From the NCBI RefSeq assembly GCF_003254395.2, contig NC_037646.1, positions 1,426,001 through 1,490,000 of the forward strand: a stretch of 64,000 nucleotides of DNA, read 5' to 3'. Below are positions 10,706-23,316 of the stretch, in pieces. The notes under the pieces were generated by a model. The model did no database searches. It had not been told where the DNA came from and worked only from the letters and a program-made list of their open reading frames with translations. Within the stretch, counting starts at the first letter, position 1; each line of letters opens with the position of its first letter. The stretch comes from Apis mellifera. Lineage: Eukaryota; Arthropoda; Insecta; Hymenoptera; Apidae. The position numbers and the translations under genes are program-made.

Positions 10706-12309
10706 CAATAAAAGCTTTGTCGCCGATATAGTATGCATGTATATTTTGATATCCAGTGAACTCATGAATGATATCTCTTTTATGCAGAATATATGCATGA
10801 TAATTTTCATATATGATAGAAAAATATTAATAGATACTATTATTAGGGGAAAATAGATTTTTGAAAATGAATAAATAAAAATATTTTTATTTAACTGATC
10901 TTGCGAAAAAATTATTTTTTAGAATAATATTTAAATTAAGAAATAAACTAATTCATAAATACTATTAATAAAAGAAAATAGTATTTCAAATAAGCACTTT
11001 CTATTTTTAATATTTTATAATATAATATGATATAATATATTAATGTTACATTATTGTGTATATATAATAAAATTTGTACAAACTACACGTAAGATTTTTA
11101 ATTTTTGTATCATTTGTATTTTTTATTTTTCTGATAATATAAATAGTAAATAATATATTTGTCTATAATTTAAGTATTAAAAAAAAAAAGTATTTTCAAA
11201 ATATTAATTTAATTTAAATATTCAAATAAAATATTGATTACTTAAATATTAAATAAAATAGTATTTTTAAATAATATTTGATTATAAAAATTATTTTGAT
11301 TCATCTTATTTCAAAATATTTCAAATTTTGTCATATTATTAATAAAGTGTTTGAAATCTCGAAAATTAAGTTTTCAAATCTTGAAATTTTTTACTATTTT
11401 TATTCAAAATTCTTAAAAAAGAATTCATTAGATAACTAATAATAATTTCTATAATAATGTTACAATGTTAGAAATATATTTGAAACTTGAAACTTTATTT
11501 GGAAATTTTATTATATGTTATCTTTATAAGTTAAAAATATAATATGTTATGAGTTTTAAATATTGTCAATAATAACGGATGAATTTGCGAAATTTATATT
11601 TTAAAAATTAATACAATAAATAATTTTAAATTTATTTTTATCATATTTATATATATACATAAATATGATAAAATTATATCATATTATATATAATCATATT
11701 ATTATATACTTACATATCTATTTAATTTATTTTCATATGATTTTTTAATAGAAGGATTCAACATAATTAAATCATTTAATCTGATCAATATATTATATAT
11801 ATATAATAATTAATTTTATCAAAAAAATATAAAAATTCTTTCTTGTTATTAATTTTAAAATGTAAAATTTTAAATTCTATTTCTTTTTATTTTATATTTC
11901 TTGTTATCGATTAATCATTATTTAATATTTTTTAAACTAATAATACATGTATAATATCAATAAATATAATGTAATATTATAAAAACTATTACATATATTC
12001 TATATAAAAAATAATACAAGAAATAATTGATACTATTCACTAATTTAATAATATAATATAAATATTATATTTTTAAAAAATTTTTTTAAACGGATTAAAT
12101 ATATTTAAATTTTTTTTTAATAATCAATATTATAAATATATATTTTATATAAAATAATATAAATGGATTTTAAATTAATTAAATACAAATCAGATATAAA
12201 TGTTATATAATTAAAAAATTCCTAATTATAAAACTAAATAGTGAAAAATAAAAAAATTCAAAAAGACAATTTAATTAAGAAATATGAAAAACAGGTTGTT
12301 ATATTATAA

Positions 12310-12480
12310 ATTAAAGAGAATCATAAGAAACGAAGAAGGGAAAAATAATCATATTCTCCTAACCACGCACGAAAAATCACCGAGAATGTTTTCCTATGAC
12401 GACAAAATCATTGGTTCTAATTATTCAGTAACTGTAATTAGTTTCGCCAGATTTTTAGTTCTCACGATTAAATACTTTAA
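12310..12480. other. Micro-island in the desert
   Basis: A 170-bp patch with CpGs (CACGCACG, CACCGAG, TGACGAC) in an otherwise A/T-only region. It carries the TAATTA palindrome at 12417-12441. A 74-codon frame at 12284-12508 crosses it without any known motif. Retention of complex sequence here suggests a conserved element. Confidence 0.4.
12417..12441. promoter_or_regulatory. Nested palindrome with paired homeodomain cores
   Basis: CTAATTA (12417-12423) and TAATTAG (12435-12441) are exact inverted copies. Between them CAGT-A-ACTG (12426-12434) is itself a perfect inverted repeat. TAATTA is the classic homeodomain core, so a dimeric homeodomain site is a reasonable reading. Confidence 0.35.
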
Positions 12481-14896
12481 TATTTCTTTTATTTGCCATT
12501 TTCTTTAAAATCTTTCAGAATGAATCAAAATTATTATTTTTACAAATCAAAAAATAAAATATCTATTATATACTAATTAAATATTAAATTAATAAATAAT
12601 ATATTCTATACTTATAATTTATATTGTAAATTATATATATTTTATATAAGGAATCTTCAAAAAAATTGAAATTTCTGAAATTTCGTTTTTTAGAACGAAT
12701 TAATATTATTATTTTTATGAATGTTGAAAGTTAAGATATATATTCTAATATTATAATTGAATATTAATTAATAATATGTATATATATTTTAATTATATTT
12801 TTATTTCACATCTCTAAAAAAATTGAGATTCATCTTTCAACAATAAATAGATAAAAATATTTATTAATCTATATTGTTTTTGAAAAATTTATACTTTTAA
12901 TACTATTTATTATTTAAAATCTATTTATAAATTATAAAACTATAAATAATTTTAAATAACTAATCTGTAAAATGATAAACAAATGTAAAAATATTATTTT
13001 ATGAATTATCAATTGAAATTGTTATTTTATTTGACTTTTTTTTTATTATTCATATTACATTATTAATATTAATATCATTAGATATCATTGTACTTACAGA
13101 TATTTTATTTTATTTATATAATATAAACTAACAATAATATTATTTTATAAATAAATTTATCTATTTTAAAAATCCTGATTATAATAAAAATTTATGAAAA
13201 TTTTCTTTGAAGGGATAAAATCCATCTTCAAAAATTTCAAAATTTCATTTTTCTTATTTTGAATATAATTTCTGAAGATATTAGCTCAAAAATGTAAATA
13301 TTTATGTTTGTTCTATCATTATAAAATTATATTTTAAAAAATAGAAAATTTTAAATTTGAAAATTTGAAGGAAAATTTGAAATTTTAAGAGAATATTTAA
13401 CATTAAAACTCTCTCAGAATAATTAAGAAAAATTCCGATACATATATGATTATAATATTTGTGTTTTATTACTGTATTTTCAAATCTAATATACATATTT
13501 CTATAATTAATAGTTTCATTCTTATTTTTATTATATCATATTCTAAAAAAAAAAATTTCATAAATATAATTAATATATGAATTGAAATATTATTACATAA
13601 CTTGTCCGAGGTATTTGAATTTATATGATTCATAATAAATTATTATAGTTAATTAAGATCATCATTATCATATTATGATAAAAGAATAGAGCATATAAAT
13701 AAATATCGTAATATAAAATAATATATAAAAAATGGTAAAACATTTATACAAAGTAAATATATAATGTAGATATATAATATATTAATTATATTTTTTTTAT
13801 GTATTTTTTATATATTGCTTATTTATATAATGAATTTTTCTATTTATTTATCAACTAGTTAATGTCTTTTGCAAAGAATTGTTGGTCATTGGAATATGTG
13901 AAATGTATAAATATTTGGTCAATTAAAGTTTTATGATAATTTAATTTATTTATTTAGAAATGAAAGTGTGTTGGCACAAAAAAAATATAAGGGTTGTCGT
14001 AATGCATTTCATTGAAACTAAATATAATCATTCCAACCAATATGGAATTTACTATCATAATGGTACAATAAATATTAATTTAATTATTATAAAATAAACA
14101 AAAACTTCATTATTTTTTATGTCATTGAAGAAATGACATTTGTAATTATTATATAAAATTAGTTTTTATTTAAAACTTTCATAACTATTAAAAAACAAAA
14201 CAAAAAATGCAAAACACAATTATATAAAGAATTAATAGAATTTTTGTATTAAAATTAGGTACATTATAATTAAAATAAATAAAATAAATAATTACTGCTA
14301 TTAAAATAAAAAAAAATTATTTCAAATAAAAATAAAAATATTTGCAAGTAAATTTTAATATTTTATTTAAGGAATTAATTTTTTTAATGATTAATTTATG
14401 TTAATTGTTTAATTATTGTAAATAATAATAAATAAATAAGAAATAATAAATAATAATGATGAAAATGTTTTTAGATCTAGACACGAGAATAATAGACAAT
14501 AGAAATTTTTCTCGGAAAAAGCCTTTTATATTTTTATAGTAAAATTAAATAACAAATATTCAACTATTAAATAAAAAGTAAATATTAAAATAATTTATCT
14601 AAATTTATCTTTCAGATTTATTCAAAAAATATTATTTAAAAGAGATCGTATAAAATAATATAGTAAATAAAAAATAAAATAAAAATTTTATTTCAATAAA
14701 AATTTATTTCGATATTGATTAATTTTATTTTATATTTATTTAGCATGCGTAGTTTATATCGATGCAATTTCTTTAGTATATTCCATTCTTTTTCATTTTT
14801 TATAAATTAAATCTTCATAATTATACATTCAGTATATAAATATATCAGTATATAAATAGAATCAATATATACAATATATATAATAGATAATAGATT

Positions 14897-16334
14897 ATTA
14901 GAATCCCTATTAATCGATCGAATTGTTTGATTATTGTCGATTAAATGAAAATTCGATTATCAGATTTTCGATTTAAAGAAACGTTCTAACAAATATCCGA
15001 ACAATGTTATCTAATAATAAAAAATAAAGAATTTTTATTTTATTTCAAATATGCTTCTTTCGTCTCTCTTTTTGTAGTCACAGTTTATTCATTATATACA
15101 CATATATATATTAAATGATTTTTGAATTATTTTTAAAGATTATTTTTTATAGATTAGACATTTTTTATTGGTGACATTTGTACCCTTCACACATATCGTA
15201 ATGTTGGCTAAACGAAAGCATGTTGTCTTATCACTAAAAATGAAATGTGAAATGAATAGATTAGAACACGGTGAAATTATGACTAAATTAACTGATGAAT
15301 ATGTAATTGGCAAGTCAACTATCTGTTATGTAAGCCAGAAAAAACCAGAAATTATTGACTATGTTGAAAATTCATCAAATCAAAAAGCAAAAAAATTTAA
15401 GAGTATGAAATTCAGTGATGATATATATTTAAATCAGTGCTAAATAATATTTGACGAAATAAATATTTAAAATATTATTTATTTTAGATTCTATTCAACT
15501 TATGAAATAATATTTTAAACAGAATATAAAATTTCGACAAATAAAATATTTTTATTTTAACAATCTGAATCACAAAATTTTAATAATCTGAAACATAAAA
15601 TAAATCTCAAGCTTAAAGTCAGCTAATAGAGTTATCTCAAATAATACAATTTTTTGATTGATTCTTCTTTTTTCAAATTGAATATATATATATATATATA
15701 TAACTTCAATTTTCTTGAAAATAAATATTATATTCTTTTTGTGTCATTTTTTCAGATAGAAAAATTATTCAGTCACTTATATTACAATTTTTGATACATG
15801 AAATATTATAATTTGATTATATAAAAAAAAATTAGAAAATTATTTGTATTTATAAATGTATTAAATGCGAATAATTATTTTCAGTGATAATATTTAAAAC
15901 TAAGAAATAAAATAAATATTTATTTTATTAATAATTATTAATAAGATATTTCTAATAAAACTAATTTATTTTTTGTTTTATTAAGCTTATATTAAAATCT
16001 TATAAAATATATTTTAAAAATTTATTATTAAATAAAACATTCATTTTTTAAATTATACAAATGTTTTAAAATAAATAAAATAAATAAAATATAATATTTA
16101 AAATAGTATTTTACTGATTTAGATGCAATATGTAAAGATGTAAGATTATGTATTGGAAAACTAAAATGAATAATGATGAATATTGTTAAGTTTTAGTTCA
16201 ATAGTTTTTAAATTTGTTTAATATTCATATCGGTAATATATTTCACAATAAGTAATCTTTAATAGAAAAAAAAAAGTAATTCGATTATCGAAACGGTTGT
16301 GTCATGTTTTGTTCTGATAATCGAGATTCTACTA
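14897..16334 (+). mobile_element. Decayed pogo/Tigger-type DNA transposon
   Basis: A transposase N-terminal fragment (15201-15443) lies between related inverted ends. The right end read inward is TAGTAGAATCTCGATTATC (16334 back), typical of Tigger/pogo termini. On the left, TTAGAATCCC/TATTAATCG starts near 14899, and a second block with CGATTATCAGA lies at 14954-14964, an exact inverted match to 16313-16323. Which left block is the true end is unclear. TA precedes or follows both ends, as pogo elements target TA. At about 1.4 kb it is far shorter than an autonomous copy and most of the interior is A/T-drifted. Confidence 0.6.
15168..15443 (+). pseudogene. Tigger/jerky-like transposase fragment, CENP-B N-terminal helix-turn-helix
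   Basis: The frame encodes 91 residues; the ancestral start is probably the internal Met at 15201, just before AKRKHVVLSLKMK. Residues about 13-62 follow the CENP-B-N/psq helix-turn-helix pattern of pogo, Tigger and jerky proteins: basic KRK start, hydrophobic helix 1, R-LEHGE turn, then EYVIGKSTICYV, where GKST is the recognition-helix signature. A basic linker (NQKAKKFKSMKF) follows as in this family, then a stop. The second DNA-binding domain and the DDE catalytic domain are missing, so it cannot transpose. The intact frame over the helix-turn-helix in such A/T-rich DNA is notable; domestication is possible but unsupported. Confidence 0.65.
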
Positions 16335-16915
16335 TATTTTCAAATTTTTTTATTTATAAAACTCTCTTCTAAAATCATTTAAGAAATAATCTATTTTGAA
16401 ATAACACAAATATTTCATAAAATATTCAAGTTATTTCAATCACGATTTATTTGTTATTTCTTGAAATAAATTATTTGTTATTTCTTATTATTATTTATTA
16501 TTTAATTTTAATGAAAAATAATTGCATTAAATATTTAAATATATATTTAAATATATCGTTATTATATCTTATTAATATTCTTACATTTTTATTATATTTA
16601 TTATATAATATTTATTCAAAATAAATTTTTAATTAAAAAATAATCATTATTTTTTCAAATAATTAATTCTGTATTCACAAATTCCTTTAATCAATCAAAC
16701 AAAAAACATAACTTATTTAAAACATATTATTCATCATAATAATTTGTGCCATTTAAAATAATCATTTTTAAATTATTCTCAATAAATTTTGTTTAATCCT
16801 AATTAATTAAGTCTGATTGGAAATTTCTAGATTATAAATTTCCAATCTTTATGTAAAAAACTACAGATGAAAATTTCTTAGATCAATAATACAAGATATA
16901 GACCCCAATATACAA
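16335..16915. other. A/T-rich desert
   Basis: A/T-rich with repeated ATTTATT and AAATAAT words. Nothing else seen. Confidence 0.55.
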
Positions 16916-17290
16916 AGTAATTTTATTCGTTAGCAACCTTGCGCTATTAATTTATTAACCAGTGATCGCATCGACTCTAATTCTCGTATGATCGAATTAA
17001 AATGTGTTGAAAAGAGTGATAGTGAAAAAGACAAAAGTAGCAAAGTGGTAGGCGGACTGGGTTCGCGTTAGAATAATAGCGTTATTAGAACTAGAAACCA
17101 TGCGACTTCGAAGGTATTCGTGTTATTCGCCTTTCACCGGTACCGCGGCTTAATGCTCTTCAGGGCCGACCTCTTCGAGACTCTCTGTGTTTCTTGTTCG
17201 ATCATTTCTTTCGATTCTCAGCTTCCTACTTACTCGTTCTTGTTATATTCTCGATTGTCTATTAACTAGCAAAAATATCACGTTAGGATG
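16915..17290. other. GC-richer island
   Basis: CpG-bearing block with TTCACCGGTACCGCGG near 17,136 and an AATAAtagcgTTATT inverted repeat near 17,072. The right third is pyrimidine-rich. No frame or domain recognised. Confidence 0.45.
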
Positions 17291-18260
17291 TTTACCACGT
17301 CTTTTATTTTTATTTTTGAAAATGTAAAAAACAATAGAATTTATATGATATAGTGAAATAAAAAAATTAAAATTATATATTTTTATTTTTTATTGATAAA
17401 AAAAAATTGGTTTTTAATATTCCTTATTTTCGTGTGCAGAGAGTTTCTTCAAAATTAATTCTTTAAATGCTTTTTATATTTTTTTTTAAATATAATTAAA
17501 TATATTCATAACATTTAAATATGTTTTTAAACATATTTTTTTATTTTTTAATTCTTATTTTTATTATACTATCAATTATTTAATGTTTTTTTATAATTAT
17601 TATAAATTTATCAATATTTTAATACACAATATAAACAAGCAAATTAAAAACACTTGTATGTTTAAATAATTAATTTATTTTTTATTTTATTAATTAAATA
17701 ATAATTTTCTTCGATCTATTCCAAATCTAATTCAAATTTATTTCATTCGATAATAAAAAAGCATTATTTACTGAAAACAACAGATTGCTGTACATTACCA
17801 AACAAAAATAAAATCAACAAAAGTAATATCTAAACAGTTTGTGGCTTAAAAAACTTTTTTTTATTGTTCGAATTAAAAAATTTTGATACTTTAAATATTA
17901 TTAGACAGTAAACATTATTAGACAATATTATTAGACAATACACTTATAAAGTAAATTTATTCATTATTAGAAAGAATAGAATATAAAAAAATAATAAATA
18001 TTAAATAAAAATTTTACTCATATTCATACTCTATCTAAATTTTACTCATATTTTATTCATATTATACAATATTAATAACAAAATTTATATTCAGCATGTA
18101 GAAAATAAATGAAAAGAAATAATTATATTGATTGCATAGTAATTATTTAGTAAAACTGTAATTTAAATTCGATATTTTTCATATTCTTTATCTTTTGTTA
18201 TATATATATTTTTTTTATATGAGTATGTTTTTCTCATTAAAAGAAGTGAAAAAATTTATA
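17290..18260. other. A/T-rich desert with small repeats
   Basis: A/T-rich. Contains three copies of ATTATTAGACA (17897-17907, 17914-17924, 17927-17937) and a diverged pair of ATTTTACTCATATT words near 18,013 and 18,037. Confidence 0.6.
17897..17937. repeat. Three copies of ATTATTAGACA
   Basis: Exact 11-mers at 17897, 17914 and 17927 with spacings of 17 and 13 bp. Confidence 0.85.
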
Positions 18261-18261
18261 T

Positions 18262-18500
18262 CTATTTGAATTTATTTGCACTCGGGGTATCTTCGTTCAT
18301 GCGTGTCCTAAACGTTTTCTTAGTTGAGAAAAATAGAAAATAACGAAGCATAAGAAGAAAAATAGTTTTAGGGATCCGGTCTACGGGATTGTTACATAAG
18401 TTATGTACTTTGTGAATAGAGTATTTTCCTCGTCGAGAAATTTTCTGGGTCAATATTGATTTTTTCATCATTTACTTCATAACATTAAAGTATCAGTCGT
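18262..18500. other. Weak GC-richer patch
   Basis: A modest rise in G/C with CpGs (ACTCGGGG, CGTCGAG, CCGGTCTACGGG). A 69-codon minus frame covers it with no recognisable motif. Confidence 0.3.
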
Positions 18501-20085
18501 CGTTGTCAACACTTGCCATTGTTTAAGTATATATTATGAGAAATAAAAAATGAAAATAATTTTGAATGAAAATTGTGATGATAATTAAAGAAACAAATAT
18601 TTTAAATGTTTAAAAAGATTATTTTTTAAACAATTTTTTAAAAAATTAAGTAAAATTTATTATTTACACTTTATAAATAATAATATTAATAATTAATAAT
18701 ATTGTGTAAATATCAATAATCATATTAAAGATTCTAATAAGATAGATTAATATAAATAGTATAGATTAGAAAAATTTTATTAAAAATTTTGTATAATAAA
18801 TATTTTTTATAAAACATTAAGTAATATTATCTATCAATTTAAATTCATTAATTTTTAAAAGCTGAACAATTATATTATTGTCATTTTCAATTTTCTTCAA
18901 TTATATTTCAATCTATATGCAACTTCAAATTACTTATAAAATATTAATTTTATATTTCAATTTCAACATCTAATCTTTTTCAAAGTTTAGCAATTATATT
19001 TTATCTTATAACATAATATTTATTGTCTGTTATAGTAATTATCATAAGAAAAAAAAGAATAAAATATAATACAATATATTTATTATATTGTATTTATTAT
19101 ATATATTATATATATTTATTTATTATATTTATTATATAATTATAACTTATATAATAAATATATTAAATTAAAATTTATAATAAATAATTATATTTATATT
19201 TATTATTGATTATATAAATTATATATAAAATATAATATGTGTGAAATATATATAAATACAACAAATAAATATGTACTAAAAACAAAGAAAGCTTGAAGTT
19301 ACCTATTTTATATTTTGTATCTACTTCTTTTCTTTTTCATTCTATCTAAATTTCACATTATATCGATCAGAAGATTCGGAAGAATTATCCTACAATCAAA
19401 ATATAACATAAATGATATTCGACAAAAATTCGTGGAATGTCTTTTATTTACCAATATCAACTATCAAACCATGCAACTAATAGTATTTTCTATTATTCAA
19501 ATTTTACGATTATAGTACACATGCAGCAACAATTTTAATGAGCATTTGTTTCTAGCCATCGTTACACAAACTACTAAATCGATATAATTTCTTATCCACA
19601 TCACGTACAATAAAAAGAGATGATAACATTTGATGAAAATATTCAATGTTATTTATTTAATCTATAACTATTATGCCCAAATTATGTAATTTCATTTGTA
19701 TTGGTATTTCAATTTTGAATATTTGCATTTATTTAGATTCCGTTATTTCTTTATGAATATATATATTTCGTTATAAATAATTGATTGCGTTTATAAGATC
19801 AAATACTATTGTACTTATGTTTAATTGACAATGCCATACGATTTAAAATTCATATTAGCACGCATTTAAGTATAACAATAAATCAAAAATTGGGGCCAGA
19901 AAAGATTTATTGATTCAAAACATTTTACATTAAAATATTTAAGATACAAATATATTCTTGCTGATCAAATTCAACCAAATTTGAATACAAACAAATCTAA
20001 ACTTAATTTAATCCAAACGATACTTATTCAACTTAATGTTTTACAAGCAACAATACAATATTCAAGTACATATATATCTGTAGAA
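18500..20085. other. A/T-rich desert
   Basis: A/T-rich, with dense TATATTTATTA runs at about 19,060-19,250. A slightly more complex patch at about 19,510-19,620 (AACAATTTTAATGAGC) may hold regulatory sites; nothing firmer can be said. Confidence 0.55.
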
Positions 20086-20885
20086 AGAATTAGAGGAGAA
20101 AAAAGAATTTTTCTATAACTTAAATCTTCTTTATCGAATGCATAAAATTTCAGTTTAGATATATAGATTAAGGAAAATTTTGAAGAAAAATAAACAAAGG
20201 ACAAAAATAAGAATTTCATTAAATATATATACGTATATCTATAAAAAGAATAATAGCAGAAAGGAAAATTTTTTATAAGTTAAATCTTCTTTATCAAGCG
20301 CATAGGGTTTTGACTTGTACAGCATAACTTCACTGAAGAAAATTTTGAAAAAAAGACAAACGAGGAAAAAAACGAAAATTTCATCAAATATATATATATA
20401 TATATATAGAAAAAATAATAGTAGAAAAGAGAATTTTTTCATAAGTTAAATCTTCTTTATCGAGCGTGCAGAGTTCCGACTTGCGCGGTGTAGGTTATGT
20501 TTGATGAAAAAAATTTCGAAAAAAAGAAATGAGAAAGAAGGACGGAAGTTTCATCAAATGCACATATATTTGTAAAAAAAAAAATTATAATAGAAAGAAA
20601 AATTTTTCACAAGTTATATTTCTACCGAGCGTACAGAGTTTTGATTTGCACAATTTATAGGTTAGATTTGGCAAGAAAAATTTGAAAGGAAAGCAAACGA
20701 GAGTTTCATCAAATGTATGGAATCTAGAAATATTCTAGAATATATAATTTTCTAGAAAGTATTATAGCAGAAAGGAGAATTTTTCCACAAACTACACCTT
20801 TATCGAGCGCGCAGGATTCCGATTTGCGCAGCATAGGTTAGGTAAAATCTCGAAGGAAGGTGTGGCAAACGAGGAGAAGAACGAG
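20086..20885. repeat. Five-copy tandem array of units of about 160-180 bp
   Basis: Units share the order AGAAAGGAGAATTTTTT, ATAAGTTAAATCTTCTTTATCGAGCG (in pieces), a TTCCGACTTGCGC-type core, TAGGTTAGGT-like word, GAAAATTTTGAAAA and TTTCATCAAATATATAT. Anchors (the TAAATCTTCTTTATC site) lie at 20121, 20281, 20447, 20615 and 20793, giving spacings of 160, 166, 168 and 178. The first unit is the most A/T-drifted; the third and fifth are the most CpG-rich. The last unit merges directly into the GC island at 20,880. Phe/Leu-rich minus-strand frames here are artefacts; two share the repeat-derived peptide DKEDL. Confidence 0.85.
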
Positions 20886-20933
20886 AAGCTCGGCAGGGGT
20901 TAGCTGGCTGGGAGGCATTTCATTTCCTAGGCG

Positions 20934-20964
20934 ACTTCCGGCAAACGCGACGCTTCCGCCATAT
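20934..20964 (-). promoter_or_regulatory. ETS site plus YY1/PHO-like site
   Basis: ACTTCCGG at 20934-20941 (CCGGAAGT on the minus strand) is followed 15 bp on by CCGCCATAT at 20956-20964, which on the minus strand reads ATATGGCGG, close to the YY1/Pleiohomeotic consensus. This pairing is common in broadly active promoters. Confidence 0.35.
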
Positions 20965-21019
20965 CGGGGCCGCCGCCGACGCCGACGTCGACGTCGCTTC
21001 GTCTTCCTGCGCTCCCTGC

Positions 21020-21041
21020 TTCCGGTTCCGGTTCCGGTTCC
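21020..21041. repeat. (TTCCGG)n hexamer repeat
   Basis: About 3.7 copies of TTCCGG inside the GC island. Confidence 0.85.
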
Positions 21042-21193
21042 AGCCTCTCCACGCTCTCCTCCCTCCTTCCCTACCCTTTTTCCTCGATCCATCTCCTCGC
21101 CCCTCAACACCTCTCGCCCAGAACTCCACGCAGCCCTTCCGCTTTCTCTCCGCCGTTCCCTTTTCTACTTCCGTTCGTTTCCCAACCCCGTCC

Positions 21194-21201
21194 ACTTCCG
21201 G
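21194..21201 (-). promoter_or_regulatory. Second ETS-type site in the island
   Basis: ACTTCCGG, i.e. CCGGAAGT on the minus strand. Confidence 0.3.
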
Positions 21202-22329
21202 CATCCACCATTCTCCACCGTCATCCCCGCCCCTCGCCACGTTACTTCCACTAACTTCTCCAAAGATTACTCCTATTTCAGCGGCCAGAATTTCTAGCAG
21301 CCTTCAGGCGTTACCCTTAGACGATGATCCTTTCTTCGAAAAAGAAACGGCTGCAAATTGATCTAGCGAAATTATTAAAGGATCGTTTATTTTTTTTTTT
21401 TTTTGTCATAGATTGAGATATTTTCTCAGAATTTTTAGAATCTTTGAAATTGTTAGTGATAGAAGACTGATAGAAGAAGAAGGCTTATAAGGATAGGTTG
21501 AGTAATCGTTAATAATATTGCACTTATGTGTGCGGAAATGTACGTAGTAGAAAGAAGTAAGTTTTATTATGCCAGTTATTTGTTTCTGTTGATTGCACGT
21601 TGTTAAAGAGTTATTAATAGATTTTATGCAAAACGTGACTAAAGAAATGAAATTTAAATAGAGATTTGCTTTATTCCTCGAATGTAATAATAATGCAAAC
21701 TATACTTTAGATATTCTATGTCTTTTTGCATGTCATTCAAATTTTGCATAAATGTATAAACATCCGCAGTTTAGCTATTTATGTTTATCGAAAAACTGGC
21801 TATATAAAAAGATTTTTCTTGAAGATTTTGTTTTTATATACTATATAATTAATTATAAATAAATGTTAAATGAATATTTAAAAAATTTTAAAAAGTTGTT
21901 TCTAATAAATTAAATAAATTGTTTAAAATATAATAAAATTATGTTTATTTCAAAAATTTTTAAACTTATTGCAACGATATTTATTTATATATAAATAATT
22001 TAAAGTCATGAATGACATTAAAATCAAAATAAGAGTTTGAATCTGATTAATTTATAAGTTTTTGTATATTTTCCTGTAATCTAAATTTTATATTTAACTT
22101 TTTAAGGATTTATATTGTTATTTTTTTATATTAAAAATAAATTTTATGTTTAATTAATTAAAAAAATCTTTAATTTATTATTAAACATATGAAAAATAAA
22201 TAATTAATATTTTAATAATATAATATTATAATAATACAATTTCCTTGATTTTATATTATTTCATTATTACTAAAATAACTTATTAATAAAATTTTTTCAA
22301 TTAATATCTATAATCAATTTTAATTATGG

Positions 22330-22371
22330 AAATTGACAACATATTAGGAAAAATTGACAAAAATATTAGGA
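22330..22371. repeat. Two-copy direct repeat, 21-bp period
   Basis: AAATTGACAACATATTAGGA is followed by a near copy with one inserted base. Confidence 0.75.
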
Positions 22372-23164
22372 AAACATTAAAATACTTTAATTGTTATCAC
22401 ATTAAATCATTACCAATTATTTAATCAAATAATCGAATCTACATACAACAATCCTTTTAATTATATTTTGCCCACATAATTTATTAAAAGTTAAAAACTG
22501 AAAAACAAATAAGACTCTAATCTTTGTCAGCTCTAGTTTCTTCTTGACTCTAGTTATTTTAATTATAAATGTCATTTTAAAAATATGTTTTTAATTTTTA
22601 AATCATAAAATAATGATCACCAAGACTGCAATTTACAGCGAAATTATATAAATAACATTTAATTTTCATAAACGATGGACTCATTATCATCATTAGCGAA
22701 CTATAAAAAAAATTTATTATTATTATTATTGAGCAAAACATTATTTTTCCATTATATTATAGAAAAATGATATTAAAAAATTTCATTACTATATCATTAT
22801 TAATATATCACTCCAATAGATTATCTACTTCTTATTTTTGTTTATTAATAAAACTCTTTTAAATAAATCTAAATTTTTGAGTGTATATAAAATACAAATT
22901 AACAGACTGTAATATAATATAACTCAACTATTATATTTCAAGAGGGTAGGAGGAAATGAATAGGAATAATAAAATTTCAACAGCGGATGTTTATTAGTTT
23001 CCGAGATATTAATGAAAATCTTTCAGTATTATATATTAAATATTTATGCAGAAATGGACAAAATTTTAATGAGTTGAAGTTAAGAATAAAGTTACTTTAC
23101 TAATTTGCTTGAATAATTTACTATTCAAAGCATGGAATAATTGCAATTAACTATATGTTTATAC

Positions 23165-23185
23165 ATATATATATATATATATATA
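23165..23185. repeat. (AT)n microsatellite
   Basis: About ten AT units. Confidence 0.9.
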
Positions 23186-23295
23186 GTTTCAAATAATCAA
23201 ATGAAGTATAAAAAGTGATCAACTATAATATAAATATATAAACTATAATATAATATAATAATAAAATTATTACTTAAAATAACTTTATATATACG

Positions 23296-23316
23296 TATAT
23301 ATATATATATATATAT
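23296..23316. repeat. (TA)n microsatellite
   Basis: About ten TA units, preceded by TATATATACG. Confidence 0.9.

Larger units (their letters stand above)
10705..14896. other. Longest A/T-rich desert
   Basis: About 4.2 kb of nearly pure A/T sequence. The one compositional bump is the micro-island at about 12,310-12,480, listed separately. Confidence 0.6.
20880..21310. other. Strongest GC island of the window
   Basis: Very G/C- and CpG-rich (CGCCGCCGACGCCGACGTCG), then a long C/T-rich + strand to about 21,250. A (TTCCGG)n hexamer run lies at 21020-21041. A 145-codon + frame (20860-21297) fits the island almost exactly but is low-complexity (an Arg run and a VPVPVPVP run), and both strands are open, so I doubt it is a protein. 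Two exact ETS sites and a YY1/PHO-like site point to promoter character. Confidence 0.6.

Noticed and set aside
20888..20912. Sequence CGGCAGGGGTTAGCTGGCTGGG resembling miR-34
   Set aside because: It matches the middle of miR-34 only after a 2-base deletion that destroys the seed, and there is no opposing hairpin arm, so I take it as coincidence.
20860..21297. 145-codon + frame filling the strongest GC island
   Set aside because: Low-complexity product with Arg and Val-Pro runs, both strands open, and the start lies within a tandem-repeat unit.
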